From positions 1,364,001 through 1,428,000 of the forward strand of contig NZ_CP113431.1 of the NCBI RefSeq assembly GCF_030506255.1: DNA of 64,000 nucleotides, given 5' to 3'. The stretch is from Nocardioides sp. Arc9.136. GTDB taxonomy: Bacteria > Actinomycetota > Actinomycetes > Propionibacteriales > Nocardioidaceae. Shown here piece by piece: positions 41,276 to 51,641 of this stretch (the stretch's first letter is position 1; every line of letters starts with the position of its first letter). A model generated the notes under the pieces. It saw only the letters and a list, made by a program, of their open reading frames with translations. It was not told the origin of the DNA and did no database searches. Position numbers and translations under genes: made by a program.

Positions 41276-42334
41276 GTGACCCGGGGGACCGGGGCCGGGC
41301 AGCTCGGTCGCGAGCTGCTCGGCTTCGGGCCGCACGCCGGCGCCCACCGCGTCGCGGCGCGGGCCGGCGTCTCGGTGCTCGTGCCGCTCCTCGTGCTGCT
41401 GGCGGCCGGGCGGCTGGAGTGGTCCATCTACGCCACCTTCGGGGCGTTCACCGCGCTCTACGGCCGCGAGCGCGTCGGCCCGCTGCGGGTGCGGCTGCAG
41501 ACCGAGGTCGGCGTCCTGCTGACCGCCGTCGTCGCCGTCGGCACCCTGGTCGGCTCCTCCGAGCACCGGGCCTGGGTCGCCGTCCCCACGGCGGCGCTGC
41601 TGACGATCGGCGCGGCCGTCCTCTCCGACCGGCAGCACTGGCACCCGCCCGGCGCGCTGTTCCCCGTCTTCGCGCTCACCGCCTGCGCCTCGATCCCCGG
41701 CGAGCCCTCCGACGCCCTCGTGGCGCTCCTCGTCGCCGGCTGCTCCGCGGCGTTCTCGCTGCTGGTGGGGAACCTCGGCGCCTGGCTGCGGCGCCGGCGC
41801 GCGACGTACGCCGCCGCCGACCGCCCGTCCGGCGCCCCGGGTGCCCGGGCGGCGAGCCCGACCACGGGGCTGTGGCGGCACGTGCTGCCCAGTGGCGTCG
41901 CGGTGCTGCTCGCCGGCAGCGTGGCGACCGGGGTCGGCATCGGCCACCCCTACTGGGCGATGGTCTCCGCGGTCGTCCCGCTCGCGGCCGCCGACCCGCT
42001 GCGCCAGCTCGTGCGCGGCCTGCACCGCCTGCTCGGCACCGGCGTCGGCCTCGCGCTCGCGGGGGCGCTCCTGGCGCTCGACCTCGGGCCGCTCGCCACC
42101 GTGCTGGCGGTCGTCGCGCTGCAGGTCGCCGCCGAGCTGCTCGTCGGCCGCAACTACGCGCTCGCGCTGGTGGTCATCACGCCCCTGGCCCTGCTGATGG
42201 TGCACCTCGTCTCGCCGGTGCCGACCTCCGAGCTGCTCGTCGACCGCGGCACCGAGACGCTCGTCGGCGTGGTCATCGGGCTGGCCGTCGGGTGGCTCGC
42301 CCGCCGGGTGGGGTCGGCCCGCGCCGCCGGCTGA
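41276..42334 (+). CDS. FUSC-family membrane protein
   Basis: The 352-residue product has two blocks of membrane helices separated by a basic cytoplasmic linker (about 170-200). The first block contains STATFGAFTALYG-like SIYATFGAFTALYGRERVG, the second HPYWAMVSAVVPLAAADPLRQLVRGLHRLLGTGVGL. That pairing is typical of FUSC/aromatic acid exporter-like proteins, which move small organic acids or stay uncharacterised. It follows ilvD by 5 bp, suggesting co-transcription. Confidence 0.78.
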   Translation: MTRGTGAGQLGRELLGFGPHAGAHRVAARAGVSVLVPLLVLLAAGRLEWSIYATFGAFTALYGRERVGPLRVRLQTEVGVLLTAVVAVGTLVGSSEHRAWVAVPTAALLTIGAAVLSDRQHWHPPGALFPVFALTACASIPGEPSDALVALLVAGCSAAFSLLVGNLGAWLRRRRATYAAADRPSGAPGARAASPTTGLWRHVLPSGVAVLLAGSVATGVGIGHPYWAMVSAVVPLAAADPLRQLVRGLHRLLGTGVGLALAGALLALDLGPLATVLAVVALQVAAELLVGRNYALALVVITPLALLMVHLVSPVPTSELLVDRGTETLVGVVIGLAVGWLARRVGSARAAG

Positions 42335-42370
42335 GGAGACGGTGTCGGCGCCGGCTGCCAGGATCGCCGC

Positions 42371-42787
42371 ATGGACCAGCGGATCAGCTTCGTGACCCTG
42401 GCCGTGGCCGACCTCGCCGCGAGCCGGGCGTTCTACTGCGACGGCCTGGGGTGGACGCCGGCGCTCGAGGTGCCCGACGACGTGGTGATGATCGAGGTGG
42501 GGGAGCACCTCGTGCTCTCGCTGTGGGTGCGCTCGGCCTTCGAGGCCGAGGTGGGTCCGCTCGCCACCGGACCGGGCGTCGCGCCGTTCACGCTGGCGCA
42601 CAACGTCGCGACCCCCGCGGAGGTCGACGCGGTGCTCGACACGGCCCGCGCCGCGGGCGCCGACCCGGTGAGCGGTGCGACCGAGCGCCCGTGGGGCGGG
42701 TACACCGGCTACTTCGCCGACCCGGACGGCCACCGCTGGGAGGTCGCCTGGAACCCCGGCCCGATCGGGCAGCGCGTGCTGCCCTGA
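42371..42787 (+). CDS. VOC (glyoxalase/bleomycin resistance-like) family protein
   Basis: The 138-residue product has the paired beta-alpha-beta-beta-beta units of VOC proteins. It begins QRISFVTLAVADLAASRAFYCDGLGWTP and ends GYFADPDGHRWEVAWNPG, the usual actinobacterial VOC signature. The metal ligands of glyoxalase I are only partly recognisable, so a specific reaction cannot be assigned. CAGGAT ends 6 nt before the ATG, again suggesting a leaderless start. Confidence 0.87.
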   Translation: MDQRISFVTLAVADLAASRAFYCDGLGWTPALEVPDDVVMIEVGEHLVLSLWVRSAFEAEVGPLATGPGVAPFTLAHNVATPAEVDAVLDTARAAGADPVSGATERPWGGYTGYFADPDGHRWEVAWNPGPIGQRVLP

Positions 42788-42841
42788 GCCCTCGGGTACG
42801 AGAGCACGAGACGGACCCCCCTGCAACGGAAGGTGTCGCCC

Positions 42842-43543
42842 GTGACCGACCCACGAGACCGCCCCGCGGCGGGCGCGCCCGGTGACCGCACCCGGCTGTC
42901 CGGCCGCGACGTCGAGGCCGAGCAGCTCGCCGACTGGCGGGTGATGTTCGAGCAGCTGCACGCCCGGTTCGCCACCGGTGACTTCGCGACCGGGCTCCGG
43001 CTCGTCGCGGCCATCGGCGAGGCGGCCGAGGAGATGGACCACCACCCCGACGTCGAGCTGACGTACGGCGCCGTCGCGGTGCGGACGTGGAGCCACGACA
43101 TCGGCGCGGTGACCCGGCGCGACGTGCGCCTCGCCCGGGCGGTCAGCGACGCGGCCGGCCGCCTCGGCGCGACCGCGGAACCGCACCGGCTCTCGGTCCT
43201 CGAGCTGGCGCTGGACACCCACGACCTCGACGAGGTGCGGCCGTTCTGGGCGGCGGTGCTGGGCTACGAGCCCGTCGACGACCCCGACGAGCTCCGCGAT
43301 CCGCTGGGCCACGGCCCCACCCTGTGGTTCCAGGAGTCCGGCCCCCGCCGGCCCGGCGACATCGAGCAGCGCTTCCACCTCGACGTGCGCGTCCCGCCCG
43401 AGGTCGCCGAGCAGCGGGTACGCGCGGCGGTCGGGGCCGGCGGCACCCTCGTCGACGACGGCCCGGCCCCCCGCTTCTGGGTGCTCGCCGACGCCCAGGG
43501 CAACCGCGCCTGCATCACCACCTGGCTGGGCCGCGAGGACTGA
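42842..43543 (+). CDS. Fusion of pterin-4a-carbinolamine dehydratase-like domain with VOC domain
   Basis: The 233-residue product has an N-terminal PCD-like domain (about 20-105) with the signature EEMDHHPDVELTYG (HHPD at 67-70) and RTWSHD (82-86). These match the dehydratase motif H-[HN]-[PCS]-x(5,6)-[YWF]-x(9)-[HW]-x(8,15)-D. A C-terminal VOC-type domain follows (about 107-230, SVLELALDTHDLDEVRPFWAAVLG). PCD recycles tetrahydrobiopterin-type cofactors; the fused VOC half is of unknown role. GTG at 42842 is preferred because AACGGAAGG lies at the right spacing; GTG at 42833 is the alternative. Confidence 0.83.
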   Translation: MTDPRDRPAAGAPGDRTRLSGRDVEAEQLADWRVMFEQLHARFATGDFATGLRLVAAIGEAAEEMDHHPDVELTYGAVAVRTWSHDIGAVTRRDVRLARAVSDAAGRLGATAEPHRLSVLELALDTHDLDEVRPFWAAVLGYEPVDDPDELRDPLGHGPTLWFQESGPRRPGDIEQRFHLDVRVPPEVAEQRVRAAVGAGGTLVDDGPAPRFWVLADAQGNRACITTWLGRED

Positions 43544-43672
43544 GCGCGCGTGAGCTTTAGCGGCCCACCGCCAAGTTCGTCGGCCGGCCGCCGGACCTGC
43601 GCCCATCGCACCCTCACCCGGCCCAACATGTGGGATTTGTGTCCCGTATGCTGGGACGGCAGTCGGGTCCGG

Positions 43673-43702
43673 GTGACGGGCGCGGGGGCGGGCGGCTACC
43701 GT
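43673..43702 (+). promoter_or_regulatory. Candidate promoter of the ilvB leader
   Basis: GTGACG at 43673-43678 and TACCGT at 43697-43702 (18-nt spacer) place transcription start at the leader-peptide ATG (43709), so the leader mRNA would be leaderless. TATGCT at 43647-43652 is a second possible -10. Confidence 0.5.
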
Positions 43703-43708
43703 GGTGGC

Positions 43709-43750
43709 ATGCGCCAGGACCTCCTTGTACGCACGCGACGCGTGGGCTGA
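43709..43750 (+). CDS. ilvB leader peptide (13 aa)
   Basis: [13 protein letters not shown] is encoded just before a strong terminator hairpin and resembles the known actinobacterial ilvB leaders: a short peptide with Leu/Val codons followed by Arg-rich residues and ending RVG. Ribosome stalling at the Leu-Leu-Val run when branched-chain aminoacyl-tRNAs are scarce would allow an antiterminator to form. This leader/terminator pair is direct evidence for attenuation of ilvBNC. Confidence 0.82.
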   Translation: MRQDLLVRTRRVG

Positions 43751-43775
43751 GCCGAACCGGCTCCGCCAGCGCGTC

Positions 43776-43808
43776 ACCCCTCGCCGCCTGCGGCCGAGGG
43801 GTTTTTTG
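43776..43808 (+). terminator. Attenuator terminator of ilvBNC
   Basis: acccctcg and cgaggggt pair around a GC-rich loop and are followed by tttttt (43802-43807), an unusually clear intrinsic terminator for this genome. It lies between the leader peptide and ilvB. Confidence 0.88.
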
Positions 43809-43854
43809 TTGGCCATGCACCACCAGCACCACCACTGAACGGGGAAGCGAGAAG

Positions 43855-45614
43855 ATGACCGAGCAGATCACAGGCGCCCAGAGCCTGGTCGCGTCGCTGG
43901 AGGCAGCCGGCGTCACCGACGTCTTCGGCATCCCGGGCGGCGCGATCCTCCCGGCCTACGACCCGCTGCTGGACTCCAGCATCCGCCACATCCTGGTCCG
44001 CCACGAGCAGGGTGCGGGCCACGCGGCGCAGGGGTACGCCGCCGCGACCGGCCGGGTCGGCGTGTGCATGGCGACCTCCGGGCCGGGCGCGACCAACCTG
44101 GTCACGCCGATCGCGGACGCCCACATGGACTCCGTGCCGATGGTGGCCGTGACCGGCCAGGTCGGCGCGTCGATGATCGGGACGGACGCCTTCCAGGAGG
44201 CCGACATCCGCGGCATCACGATGCCGATCACCAAGCACAACTTCCTCGTCACCGACCCGGCCGAGATCCCGCAGCGCGTGGCCGAGGCGTTCCACATCGC
44301 CTCCACCGGCCGCCCCGGCCCGGTCCTCGTCGACGTCGCCAAGTCCGCGCTCGAGGCGATGACGACGTTCCGCTGGCCCACCGAGCTGCACCTGCCCGGC
44401 TACCGCCCGGTGACCAAGCCGCACGCCAAGCAGATCCGCGAGGCGGCCAAGCTGATCCTCGAGTCGCGCCGCCCGGTGCTGTACGTCGGCGGCGGCACGG
44501 TCCGCGCCGGCGCCTCGGCCGAGCTGCGGGCGCTGGCCGAGCTCACCGGCATGCCGGTAGTGACCACCCTCATGGCACGCGGTGCGTTCCCCGACAGCCA
44601 CCCCCAGCACCTCGGCATGCCCGGCATGCACGGCTCGGTCTCGGCGGTCGCGGGCCTGCAGAAGTCCGACCTGATCATCAGCCTGGGTGCCCGCTTCGAC
44701 GACCGGGTCACCGGTCGGCTCGACTCCTTCGCGCCGCACGCCAAGGTCGTCCACGCCGACATCGACCCCGCCGAGATCGGCAAGAACCGCCACGCCGACG
44801 TCCCGATCGTGGGCGACTGCCGCGAGGTCATCGCCGACCTGCTCGCCGTCCTGCGGGCCGAGGCCGACGCCGGCCACACCGGCGACTTCGAGGCGTGGGC
44901 GGAGTTCCTCACCGGGATCAAGCGCCGCTACCCGCTGGGCTACGAGGCGCCCGCCGACGGCAGCCTCGCGCCGCAGTACGTCATCGAGCGGCTCGGCCAG
45001 ATCGCCGGCCCGGACACGATCTACACCTCCGGGGTGGGCCAGCACCAGATGTGGGCCGCGCAGTTCATCGGCTACGAGAAGCCGCGCACCTGGCTGAACT
45101 CCGGCGGCCTCGGCACGATGGGCTACTCGGTCCCCGCGGCCATGGGAGCCAAGGTCGGCGCCCCGGACACGACTGTCTGGGCCATCGACGGCGACGGCTG
45201 CTTCCAGATGACCAACCAGGAGCTGGCCACCTGCGCGATCAACGACATCCCGATCAAGGTCGCGATCGTCAACAACGAGTCGCTCGGCATGGTCCGGCAG
45301 TGGCAGACGCTGTTCTACAACGAGCGCTACTCCAACACCGACCTGCACTCCAAGCGGATCCCCGACTTCGTCAAGCTCGCCGAGGCCTACGGCTGCGTCG
45401 GCCTCTCCTGCGAGACCCCGGCCGACGTCGACTCGATCATCGAGAAGGCGATGTCGATCAACGACGTCCCGGTCGTGGTCGACTTCCGCGTCAACCGCGA
45501 CGCGATGGTGTGGCCGATGGTCGCCGCCGGCAAGAGCAACGACGAGATCAAGTACGCACGTGACCTCGCACCCGACTTCGACCGGGTCGAGGACGACTGG
45601 GAGGTCCGACCGGC

Positions 45615-45618
<4 letters not shown>
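43855..45618 (+). CDS. ilvB: Acetolactate synthase large subunit
   Basis: The 587-residue TPP enzyme condenses two pyruvates, or pyruvate and 2-ketobutyrate. The N-terminal PYR domain contains [20 protein letters not shown] and the catalytic Glu in [15 protein letters not shown]. The central FAD-binding domain follows, then the C-terminal TPP domain with [18 protein letters not shown] and [15 protein letters not shown] at 43855 follows the terminator of the attenuator. The stop overlaps a 27-codon ORF that reaches to ilvN. Confidence 0.98.
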
Positions 45619-47367
<1,749 letters not shown>

Positions 47368-47428
47368 CGCGGCAGCACCCCCGGCAGCACCAGGAACAAA
47401 CGCGGGCAGGCGGCGCGTTCCGGGTCTC

Positions 47429-48148
47429 ATGCGCATCGAGATCTGGAGCGACGTCGTCTGCCCGTGGTGCTACGTGGGCAAGCGCCGTCTGGAGAAGGCC
47501 CTGGCCGGCTTCGAGCACCGGGACGCCGTCGAGGTCGTCTACCGGTCCTTCGAGCTCGACCCGTCCGCCCCGCAGCACGGGCACGAGTCGACCCTGAGCC
47601 AGCTGGCCAAGAAGTACGGCCAGTCCGAGGACCAGATGCGCGCCGGCATGCAGTCGCTCATCGAGACGGCCGCCGGCGAGGGCCTGGACATGAGGCTCTT
47701 CGACAACGTCCACACCAACACCGTCGACGCCCACCGGCTGCTGCACCTCGCGCTCGAGACCGGCGGCCCGGCGCTGCAGCGCGAGCTCAAGGAGCAGCTG
47801 CTCGCGGCGTACTTCCTGCGCGCCGAGGACGTCGGGGACCACGACGTGCTCCGGGCCGCGGCCCGCACCGCCGGGCTCACCGAGGCGGCGGGCGGGGAGC
47901 GCGTGGACGCGGTCCTCGCGGGCCAGGAGTACGCCGACGCGGTCGCCGCCGACGTCGCCCGGGCGCGGGCGTACGGCGCCACGGGCGTGCCGTTCTTCGT
48001 CGTCGACCAGCGCTACGGCGTCTCGGGCGCCCAGCCGACCGAGGTGTTCGAGCAGGTCCTCGCCACGGCCTGGGCCGACGCCCACCCGGTCCTGCAGACC
48101 GTCGGCGGCGACGCCGATGCCTGCGGCCCCGACGGCTGCCCGATCTGA
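47429..48148 (+). CDS. DsbA/FrnE-family thioredoxin-fold oxidoreductase
   Basis: The 239-residue product starts RIEIWSDVVCPWCYVGKRRLEKAL, with the CPWC active site of FrnE-like DsbA-family proteins. It ends with a C-terminal C-GPDGC pair. No signal peptide is present, so it acts in the cytoplasm as a disulfide oxidoreductase or polyketide-type isomerase relative; the substrate is unknown. It follows ilvC closely but is metabolically unrelated. Confidence 0.92.
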   Translation: MRIEIWSDVVCPWCYVGKRRLEKALAGFEHRDAVEVVYRSFELDPSAPQHGHESTLSQLAKKYGQSEDQMRAGMQSLIETAAGEGLDMRLFDNVHTNTVDAHRLLHLALETGGPALQRELKEQLLAAYFLRAEDVGDHDVLRAAARTAGLTEAAGGERVDAVLAGQEYADAVAADVARARAYGATGVPFFVVDQRYGVSGAQPTEVFEQVLATAWADAHPVLQTVGGDADACGPDGCPI

Positions 48149-48152
48149 GCCG

Positions 48153-48202
48153 ACTCCTCAGGGGATCCCGGTACCTCTCAGGGGATGCAAACCCTGAGGA
48201 GT
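48153..48202 (+). terminator. Hairpin with 11-bp arms after the DsbA-like gene
   Basis: actcctcaggg (48153-48163) and ccctgaggagt (48192-48202) are exact complements. With the palindrome that follows they form a double-hairpin unit resembling the one after wrbA. Confidence 0.6.
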
Positions 48203-48205
48203 GCC

Positions 48206-48231
48206 GGAATCCCCGGGGCCCCGGGGATTCC
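48206..48231. terminator. 26-bp perfect palindrome (second hairpin of the unit)
   Basis: The half-site ggaatccccgggg is followed directly by its complement; the sequence is fully self-complementary. It closes the transcription unit before the iron-regulated operon. Confidence 0.65.
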
Positions 48232-48274
48232 AACAGGCCCCGCCGCGGACCCCGGACCGCTGTGACCCGGCGCA

Positions 48275-48290
48275 CTTAGGCAGACCTAAG
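48275..48290. promoter_or_regulatory. DtxR/IdeR-type iron box upstream of efeUOB
   Basis: cttaggcagacctaag has 6-bp inverted arms with a 4-bp centre and matches the core TTAGG-CCTAA of DtxR/IdeR sites. It overlaps the expected -35 region of a promoter whose -10 TAGGAT is at 48300-48305, so iron-loaded repressor would occlude RNA polymerase. The -10 ends 8 nt before the GTG of efeU, suggesting a leaderless mRNA. Confidence 0.82.
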
Positions 48291-48313
48291 AATCGGGCGT
48301 AGGATCGCGGCTC

Positions 48314-49192
48314 GTGCTCGCCAACTACCTGATCGGCCTCCGCGAGGGCCTCGAGGCCGCGCTCGTGGTGAGCATCCTCGTGGCGTACCTCGTCAAGACC
48401 GACCGGCGCCACCTCCTCGGCCGGATCTGGGCCGGCGTCGCGCTCGCGGTGGGCGTGAGCCTGGCCTTCGGGGCGATCCTGACGTTCGGGCCGCGAGGGC
48501 TGACCTTCGAGGCCCAGGAGCTGATCGGCGGCACGCTGTCGATCATCGCCGTCGGCTTCGTCACCTGGATGATCTTCTGGATGGCGCGCGCCGCCCGCTC
48601 GCTGAGCGGGGAGCTGCGCGGTCAGATCGACCGGGCCGCCGAGGGCAGCCGCTGGTCGCTGGTGGTCGTCGCCGTCCTCGCGGTCGGCCGCGAGGGGCTC
48701 GAGACCGCCCTGTTCCTGTGGGCCGCCACCAAGGCCGGCACCCGCGATGCCGGGGGAGCGGTCACCCCCACCTGGGAGCCGCTGCTCGGCGCCGCGCTCG
48801 GCATCGCGACCGCGGTGGCGCTCGGCTGGCTGATCTACCGCGGTGCGATCACCATCAACCTCACCCGGTTCTTCACCTGGACCGGTGCCTTCCTGATCCT
48901 CGTCGCCGCCGGCGTGCTGTCGTACGGCGTGCACGACCTGCAGGAGGCGCGCTTCCTGCCGGGCCTGCACGACCTGGCCTTCGACGTCTCCGCGACCATC
49001 GACCCCGGCAGCTGGTACGCCGCCCTGCTCAAGGGCATCTTCAACTTCTCCCCGGCCACGACCTGGCTCGAGGCCGCCGCCTGGCTGGCGTACGCCGTGC
49101 CGGCCATGACGCTCTTCCTGCTCGGCGTCCGCCGACGCACGCGCCCCGTCCGCCCCGGACCCGAACTGCAGAAGGACCCGACCCATGCGTAG
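48314..49192 (+). CDS. efeU: FTR1-family ferrous iron permease EfeU
   Basis: The 292-residue product has seven membrane segments and the two REGLE iron-ligand motifs characteristic of FTR1/EfeU: REGLEAAL (residues 10-14) and REGLETAL (126-130). It imports ferrous/ferric iron across the cytoplasmic membrane with EfeO and EfeB, encoded directly downstream. GTG start is used. The overlap of 8 bp with efeO and the iron box at 48275 point to an iron-repressed efeUOB operon. Confidence 0.95.
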   Translation: MLANYLIGLREGLEAALVVSILVAYLVKTDRRHLLGRIWAGVALAVGVSLAFGAILTFGPRGLTFEAQELIGGTLSIIAVGFVTWMIFWMARAARSLSGELRGQIDRAAEGSRWSLVVVAVLAVGREGLETALFLWAATKAGTRDAGGAVTPTWEPLLGAALGIATAVALGWLIYRGAITINLTRFFTWTGAFLILVAAGVLSYGVHDLQEARFLPGLHDLAFDVSATIDPGSWYAALLKGIFNFSPATTWLEAAAWLAYAVPAMTLFLLGVRRRTRPVRPGPELQKDPTHA

Positions 49193-50351
49193 GACCCTCG
49201 TCGCCGCCGTGCTGCTCACGGCCCCCGTGCTGGCCGCCTGCACGGAGAACACCGACGCCGCCTCCACCGAGGGCGGCGGCGACCCGCGCACGCTCGCGGT
49301 CACCTCCTCCGACGAGGCCTGCGAGGTCTCGGCCACCGAGGCCCCGGCCGGCACGCTCACCTTCGACGTCACCAACGCCGGCTCGCAGGTGACCGAGTTC
49401 TACCTGCTGGGGGAGGACGGCCTGCGCATCGTCGGCGAGGTCGAGAACGTCGGCCCGTCGCTGAGCCGCCAGCTCGTCGTCAACGCCCCGGCCGGCACCT
49501 ACGTCACCGCCTGCAAGCCCGGCATGGCCGGGGAGGGCATCCGCGCCGACTTCACCGTGACCGGGTCCGACGACGACGTCGAGGTCAGCACCGACGACCA
49601 GGAGCTGGTCGCCACCGCCCAGCAGAACTACCAGGCCTACGTGCGCGACCAGTCCGACCAGCTGCTGGTGCGGACGCGCGAGTTCGTGGAGCTCTACGAG
49701 GCCGGCGAGGACGACCGGGCCCGGGCCCTGTACCCCGTGGCGCGCACCCACTGGGAGCGGATCGAGACGGTCGCGGAGTCCTTCGGCGACCTCGACCCCC
49801 AGATGGACGCGCGGGAGGCCGACCTCGAGCCCGGCCAGGAGTGGACCGGCTGGCACCGGATCGAGAAGGACCTGTGGCCGGGCCGGGCCGAGCGCTACAC
49901 GCCGCTGACGGCCAAGCAGCGCGCGACCTACGCCCAGGACCTGCTCGCCAACACCGAGACGCTGGACCAGCGGATCGGCGAGCTGGAGTTCACCGTCGAC
50001 CAGATCGCCAACGGCTCGCGCGGCCTGCTCGAGGAGGTCGCCACCGGCAAGGTGACCGGCGAGGAGGAGTACTGGTCGCGCACCGACCTCTACGACTTCC
50101 AGGCCAACGTCGACGGCGCCCGCGTCGGGTACGAGGGCGTGAAGCCGCTGCTGGCGGAGAAGGACCCCGAGCTCGCCGAGCAGCTCGACACCCGCTTCGC
50201 CGCGCTGCAGGACCTGCTCGACGAGCAGCGCGAGGGCGAGGGCTTCGTGTCCTACGACGACCTCTCCCAGCCCGAGGTCAAGGCGCTGTCCGACGCGGTC
50301 AACGCCCTCTCCGAGCCGCTCTCGCGGCTGACCGCAGCGGTGCTGGCCTGA
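49185..50351 (+). CDS. efeO: EfeO, periplasmic/cell-surface iron-binding lipoprotein
   Basis: The 388-residue product has a lipobox (VLAAC) near residues 15-19, a cupredoxin-like N-terminal domain (about 45-125, CEVSATEAPAGTLTFDVTN) and an M75 peptidase-like imelysin domain. The latter has the HxxE motif in GWHRIEKDLWPG (H224, E227). EfeO is thought to bind iron and hand it to EfeU. It overlaps efeU and lies 2 bp before efeB, as expected for the complex. Confidence 0.94.
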   Translation: MRRTLVAAVLLTAPVLAACTENTDAASTEGGGDPRTLAVTSSDEACEVSATEAPAGTLTFDVTNAGSQVTEFYLLGEDGLRIVGEVENVGPSLSRQLVVNAPAGTYVTACKPGMAGEGIRADFTVTGSDDDVEVSTDDQELVATAQQNYQAYVRDQSDQLLVRTREFVELYEAGEDDRARALYPVARTHWERIETVAESFGDLDPQMDAREADLEPGQEWTGWHRIEKDLWPGRAERYTPLTAKQRATYAQDLLANTETLDQRIGELEFTVDQIANGSRGLLEEVATGKVTGEEEYWSRTDLYDFQANVDGARVGYEGVKPLLAEKDPELAEQLDTRFAALQDLLDEQREGEGFVSYDDLSQPEVKALSDAVNALSEPLSRLTAAVLA

Positions 50352-50353
50352 TC

Positions 50354-51610
50354 ATGCGGCTCTCACGACGCGGGCTCCTCGGCGGCGGCGCGGCCGCCGC
50401 CGGGGCCGTGGGTGCGTACGCCGCCGGCCGGGTGACCGCCGACGAGCCGGCCCACGCGTCGGCGGCGCCCGCGACGTACGACTTCCGCGGCGCGCACCAG
50501 GCGGGGATCACCACCCCGGCGCAGGACCGGCTGCACTTCGCGGCCTTCGACGTGGTCACCGACTCCCGCGAGGAGCTGGTGGCGCTGCTGCAGGCCTGGA
50601 CCGACGCCGCCGACCGGATGACCCGCGGGCTGCCCGCGGGCGAGATCGGCCCGGTCGAGGGCGCGGCCAACCTGCCGCCGGACGACACCGGCGAGGCCAT
50701 CGGCCTGGCCCCCGGTGGGCTCACGATCACCTTCGGGTTCGGGCCGAGCCTGTTCCGCGACGCCGAGGGGCGTGACCGGTTCGGGATCGCCGACCGGATG
50801 CCCGCGGCGCTGGAGCCGCTCCCGCACTTCCCGGGTGACGAGCTCGACCCGGCCCGCTCCGACGGCGACCTGTGCGTGCAGGCGTGCGCCGACGACCCGC
50901 AGGTCGCGGTGCACGCCATCCGCAACCTCGCCCGGCTCGGCTTCGGCACCGTCTCGGTGCGGTGGTCCCAGCTCGGCTTCGGCCGGACGTCGACGACGTC
51001 GGTCACCCAGGACACCCCGCGCAATCTCTTCGGGTTCAAGGACGGCACCGCCAACGTCAAGGCCGAGGAGACGACCGCGCTCGAGGACCACGTCTGGGTC
51101 GGTGCCGAGGACGACCCGGCCGCGGCCTGGCTGGCGGGCGGCTCCTACCTCGTGGCCCGGCGGATCGGGATGCACATCGAGGTGTGGGACCGCCAGCCCC
51201 TCGCCGACCAGGAGGCGTTCGTCGGTCGCACGAAGGGCACCGGCGCGCCGCTCTCGGGCGGCGAGGAGATGACCGAGCCGGACTTCGAGATGCCCGGCAG
51301 CAACGACCAGCCGGTCATCCCGGTCGACGCGCACGTCCGGGTGGTGCACCCCGGCGCCCACGACGGTGCACGGATGCTGCGGCGCGGCTACAACTTCGTC
51401 GACGGGACCAACCCGCTCGGCGGGCTCGACGCCGGGCTCTTCTTCGTCGCCTACGTGCGCGACCCGCGCACGCACTTCACCCCGGTGCAGCTGGCGATGG
51501 CGAAGTCCGACGCGTTGACGGAGTACCTCCAGGTGACCGGCTCCGCGCTCTTCGCCGTCCCGCCGGGCACGGCGTCCGGGGAGCACGTCGGCCACACGCT
51601 CTTCGGCTGA
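50354..51610 (+). CDS. efeB: EfeB, Tat-exported Dyp-type heme peroxidase
   Basis: The 418-residue product starts with a twin-arginine signal LSRRGLLGGGAAAAGAVGAY and carries the DyP motif GFKDGTAN with D230 (GxxDG). DAHVRVVHP with a candidate axial His and LRRGYNFVDG follow. EfeB/DyP proteins oxidise ferrous iron or take iron from heme in this system. It is the third gene of efeUOB, ends the operon and is followed by a convergent gene. Confidence 0.95.
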   Translation: MRLSRRGLLGGGAAAAGAVGAYAAGRVTADEPAHASAAPATYDFRGAHQAGITTPAQDRLHFAAFDVVTDSREELVALLQAWTDAADRMTRGLPAGEIGPVEGAANLPPDDTGEAIGLAPGGLTITFGFGPSLFRDAEGRDRFGIADRMPAALEPLPHFPGDELDPARSDGDLCVQACADDPQVAVHAIRNLARLGFGTVSVRWSQLGFGRTSTTSVTQDTPRNLFGFKDGTANVKAEETTALEDHVWVGAEDDPAAAWLAGGSYLVARRIGMHIEVWDRQPLADQEAFVGRTKGTGAPLSGGEEMTEPDFEMPGSNDQPVIPVDAHVRVVHPGAHDGARMLRRGYNFVDGTNPLGGLDAGLFFVAYVRDPRTHFTPVQLAMAKSDALTEYLQVTGSALFAVPPGTASGEHVGHTLFG

Positions 51611-51641
51611 AGCCGCACCTGCTCGGCATGGGCCGAGGGGC

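Noticed and set aside
51622..51637. ctcggc/gccgag stem between efeB and the convergent gene
   Set aside because: Six-base-pair stem with no tail; expected often by chance at this GC content.
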